The position numbers and the translations under genes are program-made. A stretch of 35,247 bases of DNA from the IMG/VR virus record IMGVR_UViG_3300006805_000081, positions 1-35,247 of that record. One strand, given 5' to 3'. The notes under the pieces were generated by a model that worked only from the letters and a program-made list of their open reading frames with translations, was not told the origin of the DNA and did no database searches. Source of the stretch: a virus. This document shows, piece by piece, positions 1 to 5,292 of the stretch (the first letter of the stretch is position 1; each line of letters opens with the position of its first letter).

Positions 1-58
1 CTGCATGCATGCGTGTTGCATCGCTCTCATGATTTGTTCTGCGACCTGTGGGACGATC
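1..58. repeat. Terminal direct repeat, left copy (circular join)
   Basis: These 58 bases are identical to the last 58 bases of the window (35190-35247). The methyltransferase gene that runs through them stays in frame across the join and stops 9 bases into the right-hand sequence. That is what a circular or circularly permuted genome cut at an arbitrary point looks like, with the overlap left by assembly. A true 58-bp terminal repeat on a linear virion is possible but would cut the gene. Confidence 0.9.
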
Positions 59-855
59 GCGTTCCCTGCCGCTTTGAGGGCGGCATTTCGCCATCCTCTA
101 GGTCGCACCAGTCCTTCGGGAAGCCCATCATCCATAGTGTAAAGGCAGGTTGCAAGCGCAACTTCACGCCAGTCATCTGCCCATGTATAGGGAGTCTCAT
201 ATTCTCTAGTATCTCTGGATTGCTCAACACATAATTGGTTGCTCCCTTTGCTTTCCAGCTTTTGCTCGTCCTTCTTGTAATATGATCGCTGGCCGATGTT
301 GTGGGCAACAATCCAGACTCTATCTCTCCTGTGCGGCGCACCGACGGCGACAGCTGGAATAATAAGCGGTTGGACTTCGTAACCTTCGCTTTCCAAGTCA
401 GTGCACACTGTTTCGAGAACCATGCCTTCGTTCCAAGTAACGAGGCCACGCACGTTTTCAGCGATGACCCAGTCTGGTCGGACATTCCTGATGATTTCCA
501 GCATTGGAGGCCAGAGGTAGCGGTCGTCTGCCGTTCCTTTTCTTCGTCCAGCGTGGGAGAAGGGTTGGCAGGGGAAGCCTCCGGTGACGATGATGATGTT
601 ATTACCTGTGCCAGTGTTGGACTGAAATCGCTCCGGCTGTACCCCTCCGTCTTGTTTGCGCGTGGTGTCGGCAACAAGGTCGGCGATGTCACCGTAGTAC
701 GTCGCGTCTGGCCAGTGCTTTTTGAGGACTGCGGTTGGGAAGGCTTCCCACTCGCAAAAGATGTGTCGTCGTTCATAGTCAAAGAATACATTATCGAGTG
801 CTAATGAGAACCCGCCAATCCCCGCAAAGAGGTCATAGTGTGTGATTGTCTTCAT
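1..855 (-). CDS. dcm: DNA (cytosine-5) methyltransferase, Dcm-like, continues across the circular join
   Basis: C5-cytosine methylase that transfers a methyl group from S-adenosylmethionine to cytosine in duplex DNA. The frame is open from ATG at 855 to base 1 and, through the join, ends at TAA 35183-35181, giving 287 residues. Family motifs appear in order: DLFAGIGGFS near residue 8 (AdoMet loop), GGFPCQPFS with catalytic Cys at about 96, ENVRGL at 133, APHRRDRVWIVA at 173, and GNAIVPQVAEQI at 264. The target-recognition segment, about residues 190-255, is short. It is the last gene of an operon with KH, sponge-like and GroES genes, and its start overlaps the end of the upstream gene by 23 bases. 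It probably protects phage DNA from host restriction. The target sequence cannot be read from the protein. Confidence 0.95.
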   Translation of the reverse strand, partial: MKTITHYDLFAGIGGFSLALDNVFFDYERRHIFCEWEAFPTAVLKKHWPDATYYGDIADLVADTTRKQDGGVQPERFQSNTGTGNNIIIVTGGFPCQPFSHAGRRKGTADDRYLWPPMLEIIRNVRPDWVIAENVRGLVTWNEGMVLETVCTDLESEGYEVQPLIIPAVAVGAPHRRDRVWIVAHNIGQRSYYKKDEQKLESKGSNQLCVEQSRDTREYETPYTWADDWREVALATCLYTMDDGLPEGLVRPRGWRNAALKAAGNAIVPQVAEQIMRAMQHACMQ

Positions 856-1042
856 GGTTTTTGTACACCTCTCGTACTAGGGAGATGGCGTCGTCGATAG
901 CTTTGTTGTATTGGCACACGGGGCAAGTGCTAGTCGAGCCGTGAGCGTATTCGTCTAACTTGCTGTGTCCTTCCCCAAGTTCATCCAACCGTCTAATGAG
1001 TTCGTCTTGTAGGGAGGTCGTGGGATCTCGACGTGGGTCCAT
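833..1042 (-). CDS. Small CxxC protein of unknown function
   Basis: This 69-residue protein is not recognised. It is charged, begins MDPRRDPTTS, is predicted mostly helical, and has one CPVC pair near residue 40. A single pair cannot complete a zinc site alone, so a dimer or a redox role is possible. It starts two bases after the GroES stop (TGA, C, ATG) and its end overlaps the methylase start, so all three are probably translated from one message. Confidence 0.65.
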   Translation of the reverse strand: MDPRRDPTTSLQDELIRRLDELGEGHSKLDEYAHGSTSTCPVCQYNKAIDDAISLVREVYKNHEDNHTL

Positions 1043-1043
1043 G

Positions 1044-1388
1044 TCACTTCTTTACGGCGATGATGTTCTCGATTGGAGCAATGATAAAGTGCTCGCCGTT
1101 GAGCTTGAGCTCGTCCACTCCAGCATTTGAGAACATGACCGTGTCGCCGACTTTGAGTGGCGACGTCTTCTCTGTGAAGCCGCCCTTTGCCCACTCGCCA
1201 AGGAGATAGGGGGATACCGCAACCACCGTCGCTATTGGTGACTTCTTTTTTTCACTCCCTGCGACGGAATCAGGAATGATAATGCCGCTTTTCGTTTTAC
1301 TCTCGTCCTCCTCCTTCGTCTTCCTTTGCAATATCACCCTTGGCCCGTGAGGGAGCCACGATAACCCTTTCGTCTGTTGCTTTGTCAT
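1044..1388 (-). CDS. groES: Co-chaperonin GroES (Cpn10 family)
   Basis: This 114-residue protein matches the Cpn10 fold along its length. The N-terminal strand GPRVILQRK is followed by KTKSGIIIPDSV, which is the mobile loop that docks on GroEL. Later come ATVVAVSP, LKVGDTVMF and the closing strand GEHFIIAPIENIIAV. It would cap a GroEL ring in the cytoplasm. No GroEL is present in the window, so it must work with the host chaperonin. Phage T4 Gp31 is the known precedent, where the phage co-chaperonin is needed to fold the major capsid protein. An N-terminal extension of about 12 residues and a lysine/serine insertion near residue 50 are unusual. The upstream gene overlaps its start by 92 bases. 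Confidence 0.93.
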   Translation of the reverse strand: MTKQQTKGLSWLPHGPRVILQRKTKEEDESKTKSGIIIPDSVAGSEKKKSPIATVVAVSPYLLGEWAKGGFTEKTSPLKVGDTVMFSNAGVDELKLNGEHFIIAPIENIIAVKK

Positions 1389-1626
1389 TGTTTTCTGATG
1401 CGTTTTCCCCTAATTCAGCAAGGGCTCGACCCAGCCACATGCGTGCCTCAATAACTCGCTGTTCGGAATTGAAAAGGGCCCCGGTGACAATGTCGCCCCA
1501 CCCATGCACGTTTTTAAGCGTGAGAATGAGCTCGCTTATTGCGTCGAGGTCCTTTCGTGCGTTCCTGATTGTTTCTACAATCTGCGCGTTTGAGGGCTTT
1601 TTCGATGTTGTCGTTTCTTCTGCCAT
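1297..1626 (-). CDS. Possible Acb2/Tad1-type helical-hairpin protein (cyclic-nucleotide sponge)
   Basis: This 109-residue protein appears to form two helices: IVETIRNARKDLDAISELI (about 16-34) and SEQRVIEARMWLGRALAELG (about 54-73), followed by a disordered charged tail. Small phage proteins of the Acb2/Tad1 hairpin family, which soak up cyclic oligonucleotide signals of host CBASS or Thoeris defence, have a comparable two-helix build ending in a helix with an EARMW-type segment. The resemblance is from memory and the ligand residues are not verified. The ATG at 1626 was chosen because the residues upstream are the KH gene read out of frame. The 92-base overlap with GroES encodes only the tail. 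It sits with a DNA methylase, which fits an anti-defence role. Confidence 0.55.
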   Translation of the reverse strand: MAEETTTSKKPSNAQIVETIRNARKDLDAISELILTLKNVHGWGDIVTGALFNSEQRVIEARMWLGRALAELGENASENNDKATDERVIVAPSRAKGDIAKEDEGGGRE

Positions 1627-1630
1627 ACGC

Positions 1631-1891
1631 CTAGTGCTCTTTGTGCAGTTCGGGCACGTCAAACTTGAGGGACGCACGCATATCGTGCGCGTACCCTTTT
1701 GTGTAGAGGAGCGTGCGGATGGCCTTTGCCGTCCTGCCCTCCTTACCGAGAATCTTCGGTGCGTCTTTCGGGTCAACGTGCACGGTGAAAAGAACGCCCA
1801 TGTCGTCCTTCTTCGCCTGCACGGTCACCGCTTCCGGAACCGCAACGAGACCTACCACAAGTGCTTCGAGCCACTTTACTGTTTCGTCCAT
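1631..1891 (-). CDS. KH-domain RNA-binding protein, KhpA-like
   Basis: This 86-residue protein is the size of bacterial KhpA. MDETVKWLEALVVGLVA is the family start helix. The strand GVLFTVHVDPKD follows, then the KH loop with its GxxG core (GKEG, 49-52) and the helix RTAKAIRTLLYTKGY. KhpA is a small cytoplasmic protein that binds RNA and pairs with KhpB/Jag in host bacteria. Here it is the first gene of an operon, preceded by an AGAGAG ribosome-binding site 4-5 bases from the ATG at 1891. A GTG at 1924 is in frame but lacks such a site. Its target may be phage or host RNA; this is not visible in the sequence. Confidence 0.88.
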   Translation of the reverse strand: MDETVKWLEALVVGLVAVPEAVTVQAKKDDMGVLFTVHVDPKDAPKILGKEGRTAKAIRTLLYTKGYAHDMRASLKFDVPELHKEH

Positions 1892-1944
1892 AGTTCTCTC
1901 TGTCGTTACAATTTTGCTAATCACCCTCTCGATCGAAGATGTTG

Positions 1945-1975
1945 CCTTAAGTGTAGCAGTGATGAAGTTTTAAGG
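1945..1975 (-). promoter_or_regulatory. Candidate promoter of the KH-GroES-Dcm operon with a palindrome
   Basis: Minus-strand TACACT (1955-1950), preceded by TGC, is an extended -10 element about 60 bases upstream of the KH start. The -35 region (about CTGTCC, 18-base spacer) is poor. CCTTAA (1945-1950) and TTAAGG (1970-1975) form an inverted repeat that covers the -10 and spacer, where a repressor could sit. It lies in the 105-base gap between two genes. Confidence 0.4.
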
Positions 1976-1987
1976 ACAGCGCGTTCG

Positions 1988-1996
1988 TGTGGATAA
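1988..1996 (-). promoter_or_regulatory. Exact DnaA box TTATCCACA
   Basis: TTATCCACA on the minus strand is the strong E. coli DnaA consensus. It lies directly beyond the transglycosylase stop codon and about 33 bases upstream of the KH operon's -10 element. The phage's own DnaA-type DNA-binding domain (6597-6935) is a likely reader. Confidence 0.5.
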
Positions 1997-2542
1997 TCAG
2001 AGCGTCCAGCACGCCCACATCCAGTGATTGCCTTTTGCAAAGTGACTCGCCATGAATGCGAGTGCAAAGTCCGGGTCTGTTGCCTGCTCGCGCGTCACGT
2101 TCGGATGCGCTGGAAGGTGTATCTGCGCCAAGCCCCAGCTGTCCTCGCGTCCGTTTGGTCCGTCCGGGTCCGGGACGTAGCTCTGTATCTTCTCGTCGAA
2201 TGTATTTCCTGTTTCGCAGGCCACCACCCGGTACATGTCGCCGTATGGCACGCCGTACTGCTTCGCGTAGTGCCGTATTTTCGCCTCTACCGCCGGCGTT
2301 GCGTTGTCAGTGGGGTCAGGCATCGCTTCGGGCTCCCACGCCTCCTCTGAGGGCATTTCTGCCTCTTCAGGCGCCTGTTCTGCCCGCGCTACCGAGAGCT
2401 CCACGTGTACCGGAGGCGGTGTCGCCTCTATCCGGTACGGCAGGAGTGTCGCGCTCGCCACAAATGCGAGCGTCAAGAGTGCCCCGCTTGCAATGCCTAC
2501 GAGGACACCTTCTCCGCTTTGGCGCCGGTTTGTTTTTCCCAT
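1997..2542 (-). CDS. Membrane-anchored lytic transglycosylase (SLT/lysozyme-like)
   Basis: This 181-residue enzyme likely cleaves peptidoglycan between N-acetylmuramic acid and N-acetylglucosamine. Residues 12-36 form one membrane segment after a basic start (MGKTNRR), then an acidic, proline-rich linker runs to about 85. The catalytic domain carries VACETGN with the expected Glu at 110, then SWGLAQIHLPAHP (135-147) and an aromatic end, HWMWACW. The domain is short, about 95 residues, and resembles small transglycosylases of Parcubacteria. Starting at ATG 2542 gives a clean signal anchor. It overlaps the end of the methyltransferase gene by 46 bases. It is far from the lysis genes and might act during entry or wall remodelling. 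Confidence 0.85.
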   Translation of the reverse strand: MGKTNRRQSGEGVLVGIASGALLTLAFVASATLLPYRIEATPPPVHVELSVARAEQAPEEAEMPSEEAWEPEAMPDPTDNATPAVEAKIRHYAKQYGVPYGDMYRVVACETGNTFDEKIQSYVPDPDGPNGREDSWGLAQIHLPAHPNVTREQATDPDFALAFMASHFAKGNHWMWACWTL

Positions 2543-3267
2543 CGTTTGATGATGACGTCGACGTAGATCGGATCGAGCTCCATACCATAACAGCTCCTCG
2601 ATGTTTCCTCCGCCGCGATCAGTGTTGACCCGCTTCCAAGGAAGAGATCGAGCACGATGTCGTCTTGTTTTGTAGAATTCCATATTGCTATGCGCACGAG
2701 TTGAAGAGGTTTCTGCGTCGGATGATCGTACTTCGTGTCGCGTTTTAAGCGCCACACGGTACTCTCACCTTTCTCTTCACGCTCGAGCTGTTTTTTAATT
2801 CGCTTGAGGAGTTGCTCGTCGGTGAGCTCCTCCTTCCATTCAGTGTACTCTGCGCGATCGCCGTAAAAGGGCACCTTCTTGCCCTCCCGCGCAACGTACA
2901 GGATCGGTTCATGCTTCCAGCGGTAATCGCCCCATCCCATTGAGGCGACCGCCTTGACCCATATGATCTGATTCTTCACCTTGTAGCCGTTCGCGTTCAG
3001 TGCGTCTTCGAATTCCCGGTGTGTCCGGCTCGCGTAGCAGACGTACGCCGGCGCCATCGGTTTTGACGCATGCGCCATCATCGCAAACGATCCATTTAAG
3101 AGCTGCCGGAATTCCGACTCGCTCATGTTGTCGTTCATGATTTTGTTTGAGGTGTTTTTGCCGCGTCCCGAGTAGTCGACGTTGTACGGCGGATCCGTGA
3201 AGACCATGTCTGCCTGCACCCCCCCATCAGTGTATTCACGTCCTTCGGATCGGTGCTGTCCCCGCAC
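2497..3267 (-). CDS. N6-adenine/N4-cytosine DNA methyltransferase domain (3' part of a frameshifted gene)
   Basis: From about base 3225 downward this frame encodes the catalytic half of a beta-class methyltransferase. The target-base pocket FTDPPYN comes first, then a recognition segment, then HPTQKPLQLV and the AdoMet motif FLGSGSTLIAAE. The order, DPPY before FxGxG, marks the beta class. Its natural N-terminus is the ParB-like domain encoded at 3135-3758 in another frame. The two frames meet at a run of seven G, where one extra G, or a -1 ribosomal slip, restores the usual sequence MGGVQADMVFTDPPYN. The ATG at 3267 is only the first in the frame; the residues before VQAD are out-of-frame product. 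Confidence 0.85.
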   Translation of the reverse strand: MRGQHRSEGREYTDGGVQADMVFTDPPYNVDYSGRGKNTSNKIMNDNMSESEFRQLLNGSFAMMAHASKPMAPAYVCYASRTHREFEDALNANGYKVKNQIIWVKAVASMGWGDYRWKHEPILYVAREGKKVPFYGDRAEYTEWKEELTDEQLLKRIKKQLEREEKGESTVWRLKRDTKYDHPTQKPLQLVRIAIWNSTKQDDIVLDLFLGSGSTLIAAEETSRSCYGMELDPIYVDVIIKRWEKQTGAKAEKVSS

Positions 3268-3758
3268 ATGATGCGATGTCGTCCGAGTTGGTAGATGTCG
3301 CCCCGCTTTGCTTTCGGCTTCTTGATCTTCTCTGCCTCTGCATCCGCGTCGAAGTCATCGTCGCCGTCGTCTTGCTTGAAGAGCTCCTTCAGCGTCTTGT
3401 TATCGAACCCTGCCTCGAGGAGCTCGTCGACGTTGAAGTTATCCTTGAGGAGGTCGCGCTCCCACCCCTCGCGCATCGTCAGCTGATTGTTTGCCACGAG
3501 ATAGCGTTTTTTCTGCTTTGCGGTGAGCCCGGTGTGCACAATGACCGGCACCTCCTTGACGCCCTTTTTCTTGAGCGCTTCGTACCGGCCGTGCCCGGCA
3601 AGTATCACCATCTTTTCGTCCACTTCGATCGGATCTAAGTACCCGAGGTCAGTGATCGATTTCTCGATTCCTTCATCCCAGTGCTTCTTCGGATTGATCG
3701 GGTTCGGTTTGAGGTCGTCAATCTTCACCCGCTTGAGTGTTAGGTCTTTTTCTTTCAT
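3135..3758 (-). CDS. ParB-like N-terminal domain of the split DNA methyltransferase (5' part)
   Basis: Residues 9-105 are a ParB/Srx-type domain: VKIDDLKPNPINPKKH, then ILAGHGRYEALKKKGVKEV, then LTAKQKKRYLVANNQL. This domain commonly precedes phage adenine methyltransferases. An acidic linker and GDIYQLGRHRIMCGDST follow, the usual lead-in to the catalytic domain. The frame is lost at the G7 run (3219-3225) and the last 25-30 residues look like noise. The intact protein would have about 420 residues. It methylates DNA, probably to protect the phage. The upstream bases ACTAACGAAC carry no Shine-Dalgarno. Confidence 0.85.
   Translation of the reverse strand: MKEKDLTLKRVKIDDLKPNPINPKKHWDEGIEKSITDLGYLDPIEVDEKMVILAGHGRYEALKKKGVKEVPVIVHTGLTAKQKKRYLVANNQLTMREGWERDLLKDNFNVDELLEAGFDNKTLKELFKQDDGDDDFDADAEAEKIKKPKAKRGDIYQLGRHRIMCGDSTDPKDVNTLMGGCRQTWSSRIRRTTSTTRDAAKTPQTKS
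3219..3225 (-). other. G7 homopolymer at the methyltransferase frame break
   Basis: Minus strand ATG followed by seven G and TGC. With seven G the ParB-domain frame runs into unrelated residues (GGCRQTW) and terminates about 25 codons on. With eight G, or with a -1 slip, it reads GGVQADMVFTDPPYN. This may be a sequencing error, a phase-variation switch or a programmed slip site. Confidence 0.8.
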
Positions 3759-3767
3759 GTTCGTTAG

Positions 3768-3869
3768 TTATTTTGGCTTGCTTCGCGGAGGTATCGGTTT
3801 GCGCGGAGGCACCTCCGGTTTCGGTGTTTTCCGTGCCCGCGACTCGAATGTAAATCCTTCGAATCCCAT
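3768..3869 (-). CDS. Proline- and lysine-rich micropeptide, 33 residues
   Basis: A small frame fills the gap between RusA and the ParB-methyltransferase. It starts ATG at 3869, five bases after the RusA stop, and ends TAA nine bases before the next ATG. The product starts MGFEGFTFES and ends in a proline/arginine/lysine-rich tail (PEVPPRKPIPPRSKPK). A GGGGG run lies one base before the ATG, closer than usual for a ribosome site. The exact fit between neighbours supports it. No function is recognised. Confidence 0.5.
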   Translation of the reverse strand: MGFEGFTFESRARKTPKPEVPPRKPIPPRSKPK

Positions 3870-3874
3870 ACCCC

Positions 3875-4258
3875 CTATTGTACCCCAGCGATGCCTCGCT
3901 CCTCGAGCGTTACCAGCGCGTGGGGGATTTCGCCCGGACCGGCTTTTCGCTTCGTGACGCGTGCGTCTTCGATGTTCATGTCGTTGTCGTATACTCCCGC
4001 AAATTGCAGGCAGTCCATGATCGTGGTGAGTGCGCCGTCCACGTCCCGATTCCGTTTGTAGACGAGTTCCATGTCAAGCGTGATCGGTCCCTCCATGTGT
4101 TTGATCTTCTGTCCGATGACCTCGACCCACACCATTTCCTCGTAGTCGCGCACCACGTCCGCTTTCAGGATGCCGATCCGGTTCCCCGGCATGTGGATCG
4201 CCCGCTGCCTGTTTTTCTTCGCCGGCACCTCGCCCGGGAGCCGTATCGTTTGCTTCAT
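3875..4258 (-). CDS. rusA: RusA-like Holliday junction resolvase
   Basis: This 127-residue endonuclease is the length of RusA (about 120). It would cut four-way DNA junctions during phage recombination or before packaging. The start PGEVPAKKNRQR is typical. The acidic active-site pattern is kept: RDVDGALTTIMD (Asp 72, 74) and YDNDMNIEDARVTK (Asp 91, 93), matching E. coli Asp70, Asp72 and Asp91. The start at ATG 4258 gives the conserved N-terminus. It belongs to the same minus-strand block as RecT and the nuclease-FtsK gene, so the phage carries annealing, resection and resolution functions. The upstream gene overlaps it by 185 bases. Confidence 0.9.
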   Translation of the reverse strand: MKQTIRLPGEVPAKKNRQRAIHMPGNRIGILKADVVRDYEEMVWVEVIGQKIKHMEGPITLDMELVYKRNRDVDGALTTIMDCLQFAGVYDNDMNIEDARVTKRKAGPGEIPHALVTLEERGIAGVQ

Positions 4259-4436
4259 TCCCTGATTGTACCGCGTCAAAGAGTCGCCCCTGATTCTCCG
4301 GCTCTGCATGCTGTTCGCATTTTGTGCAGAGCGCTCGCTTTGCGCGTTCGTGTGCGAATGCAATTCTGCTCTTCTCGCATCCACTGCACGTGTACGGATA
4401 CACGTGGCGCCACTTCTTGTTTCGTGTTTTTCCCAT
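4074..4436 (-). CDS. Small zinc-finger protein with a long overlap into rusA
   Basis: The first 55 or so residues look real: basic start MGKTRNKKWR, then two CxxC pairs (Cys 17/20 and 37/40), a likely zinc site for nucleic acid or protein binding. From about residue 58 (QSGNEANDT) the chain is the rusA sequence read in another frame and looks non-functional. The third frame ends in a TGA that overlaps the rusA start as ATGA, the spacing other gene pairs here use. A lost base near 4260-4300 could therefore have removed the proper stop. The true product may be about 60 residues. Confidence 0.6.
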   Translation of the reverse strand: MGKTRNKKWRHVYPYTCSGCEKSRIAFAHERAKRALCTKCEQHAEPENQGRLFDAVQSGNEANDTAPGRGAGEEKQAAGDPHAGEPDRHPESGRGARLRGNGVGRGHRTEDQTHGGTDHA

Positions 4437-4437
4437 G

Positions 4438-4671
4438 CTAGTCGTCAGCTGATTCTGTGTCGTCAGTGCGGTGCTCTTCCTGCGCCGGCTTTGCTACTTT
4501 TGCACCCTTCTTCGATGTTCGACCGAGTATCGAAGCGTACTTTTCTCTGCGTATCTCGAAGCCGCACTTGCACGTCAGCATCTCCGGATGCCGTACGATG
4601 AGCGTTCTCGCAAATTCACCCCAGCACGACGGGCACTTGTTTTCCTTTAGGTTTTTCCACGTGAGTCCCAT
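4438..4671 (-). CDS. Zinc-ribbon protein
   Basis: This 77-residue protein starts MGLTWKNLKENKCPSC. Cysteines at 13, 16, 34 and 36 (CPSCWGEF and CKCGFEI) make a zinc ribbon, followed by a helix and a lysine-rich then acidic tail (ends TDDTESADD). Such ribbons bind DNA, RNA or polymerase; which applies here is unknown. The upstream frame to 4815 has low-quality sequence, so ATG 4671 is preferred. It overlaps the end of the upstream gene by 56 bases and stops one base before the next ATG (4436). Confidence 0.7.
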   Translation of the reverse strand: MGLTWKNLKENKCPSCWGEFARTLIVRHPEMLTCKCGFEIRREKYASILGRTSKKGAKVAKPAQEEHRTDDTESADD

Positions 4672-5101
4672 AAGCTTGCGGTTTGTAGACAAGTTTCTCA
4701 ATTTTTGCTGGCTTGTCGTCCAATAAATGCACATTTGTCCAGACAAGATCTCGAAGGTTGTTGAGAGCGTCAAAGAATCTCTGCGGGGATACCTGACGAG
4801 ATTCCATAATTTCATCCATGACTTCTGTCATCTCCTTCGCAGAGTATCGCGCTCCCTCGATTGCTGACACTTCTATCCTTTCTACTCGCCCACTTGATTC
4901 CCGACCAATCATTGCAATGATTGTCGGTTTCGATCCTCCGCCTTTTAGGTAGTATGCCTTGCCGTTCAGTGCTGCTTTTAGCAGCATACTCAAAGGTTCC
5001 GTGCCCATCATCATCTCCTCAGCGTTTTGCAGGATAACTTCTATGTTTTTTGTCGTTGGTTTGATTCCTTTCTTGACTTTCTTTGTTTTTGTTTTTTTCA
5101 T
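4616..5101 (-). CDS. Hypothetical protein, 161 residues, lysine-rich N-terminus
   Basis: Not recognised. It starts with a basic run (MKKTKTKKVKKGIKP), continues as a mixed alpha/beta domain (GSKPTIIAMIGRESSGRVERIEV) and a helical part (SAKEMTEVMDEIMESRQ, FFDALNNLRDLVW), and ends in a proline-rich tail. No enzymatic motif is evident. Its ATG overlaps the stop of the upstream CxxC gene by four bases (ATGA), so it is translated with that gene. It lies among early nucleic-acid genes. Confidence 0.7.
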   Translation of the reverse strand: MKKTKTKKVKKGIKPTTKNIEVILQNAEEMMMGTEPLSMLLKAALNGKAYYLKGGGSKPTIIAMIGRESSGRVERIEVSAIEGARYSAKEMTEVMDEIMESRQVSPQRFFDALNNLRDLVWTNVHLLDDKPAKIEKLVYKPQAYGTHVEKPKGKQVPVVLG

Positions 5102-5292
5102 ACTTTTTCAATTTTGTACCCAGTAATCGTAAGTCTGCGTGGGCGCCCAGTGATCGGTATGTTTCTATTAATTCCTGTCACAAAGGCGTTCAGCATGTCG
5201 ACCACTACTTTGCAGTTGAAGCACCTGTCGCCTATCTCTTCACCACCATTGCTGTTGCGGTGTGGTATGCCGCATTCGATGCATTTTTTCAT
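5098..5292 (-). CDS. Small protein with two CxxC pairs
   Basis: This 64-residue protein has MKKCIECG and CFNCK (Cys 4, 7, 24, 27), a treble-clef or zinc-ribbon-like spacing, then a helix and a basic tail (GRPRRLTITGYKIEKV). It may bind nucleic acid. AAAGGA about nine bases before the ATG is a usable ribosome-binding site, unlike many neighbours. It overlaps the genes on both sides by four bases. Confidence 0.65.
   Translation of the reverse strand: MKKCIECGIPHRNSNGGEEIGDRCFNCKVVVDMLNAFVTGINRNIPITGRPRRLTITGYKIEKV

Noticed and set aside
1-58. Virion terminal redundancy or att repeat
   Set aside because: It lies inside a gene that is intact only when the ends are joined, so assembly overlap is the simpler reading.
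27-791. 254-codon minus-strand frame in the methylase region
   Set aside because: The methylase motifs are in another frame that is open from 855 through base 1 and across the join; this frame has only low-complexity Ser/Thr sequence.
1340-1996. 218-codon plus-strand frame
   Set aside because: It lies opposite the sponge-like and KH genes and runs through their promoter gap; no domain.
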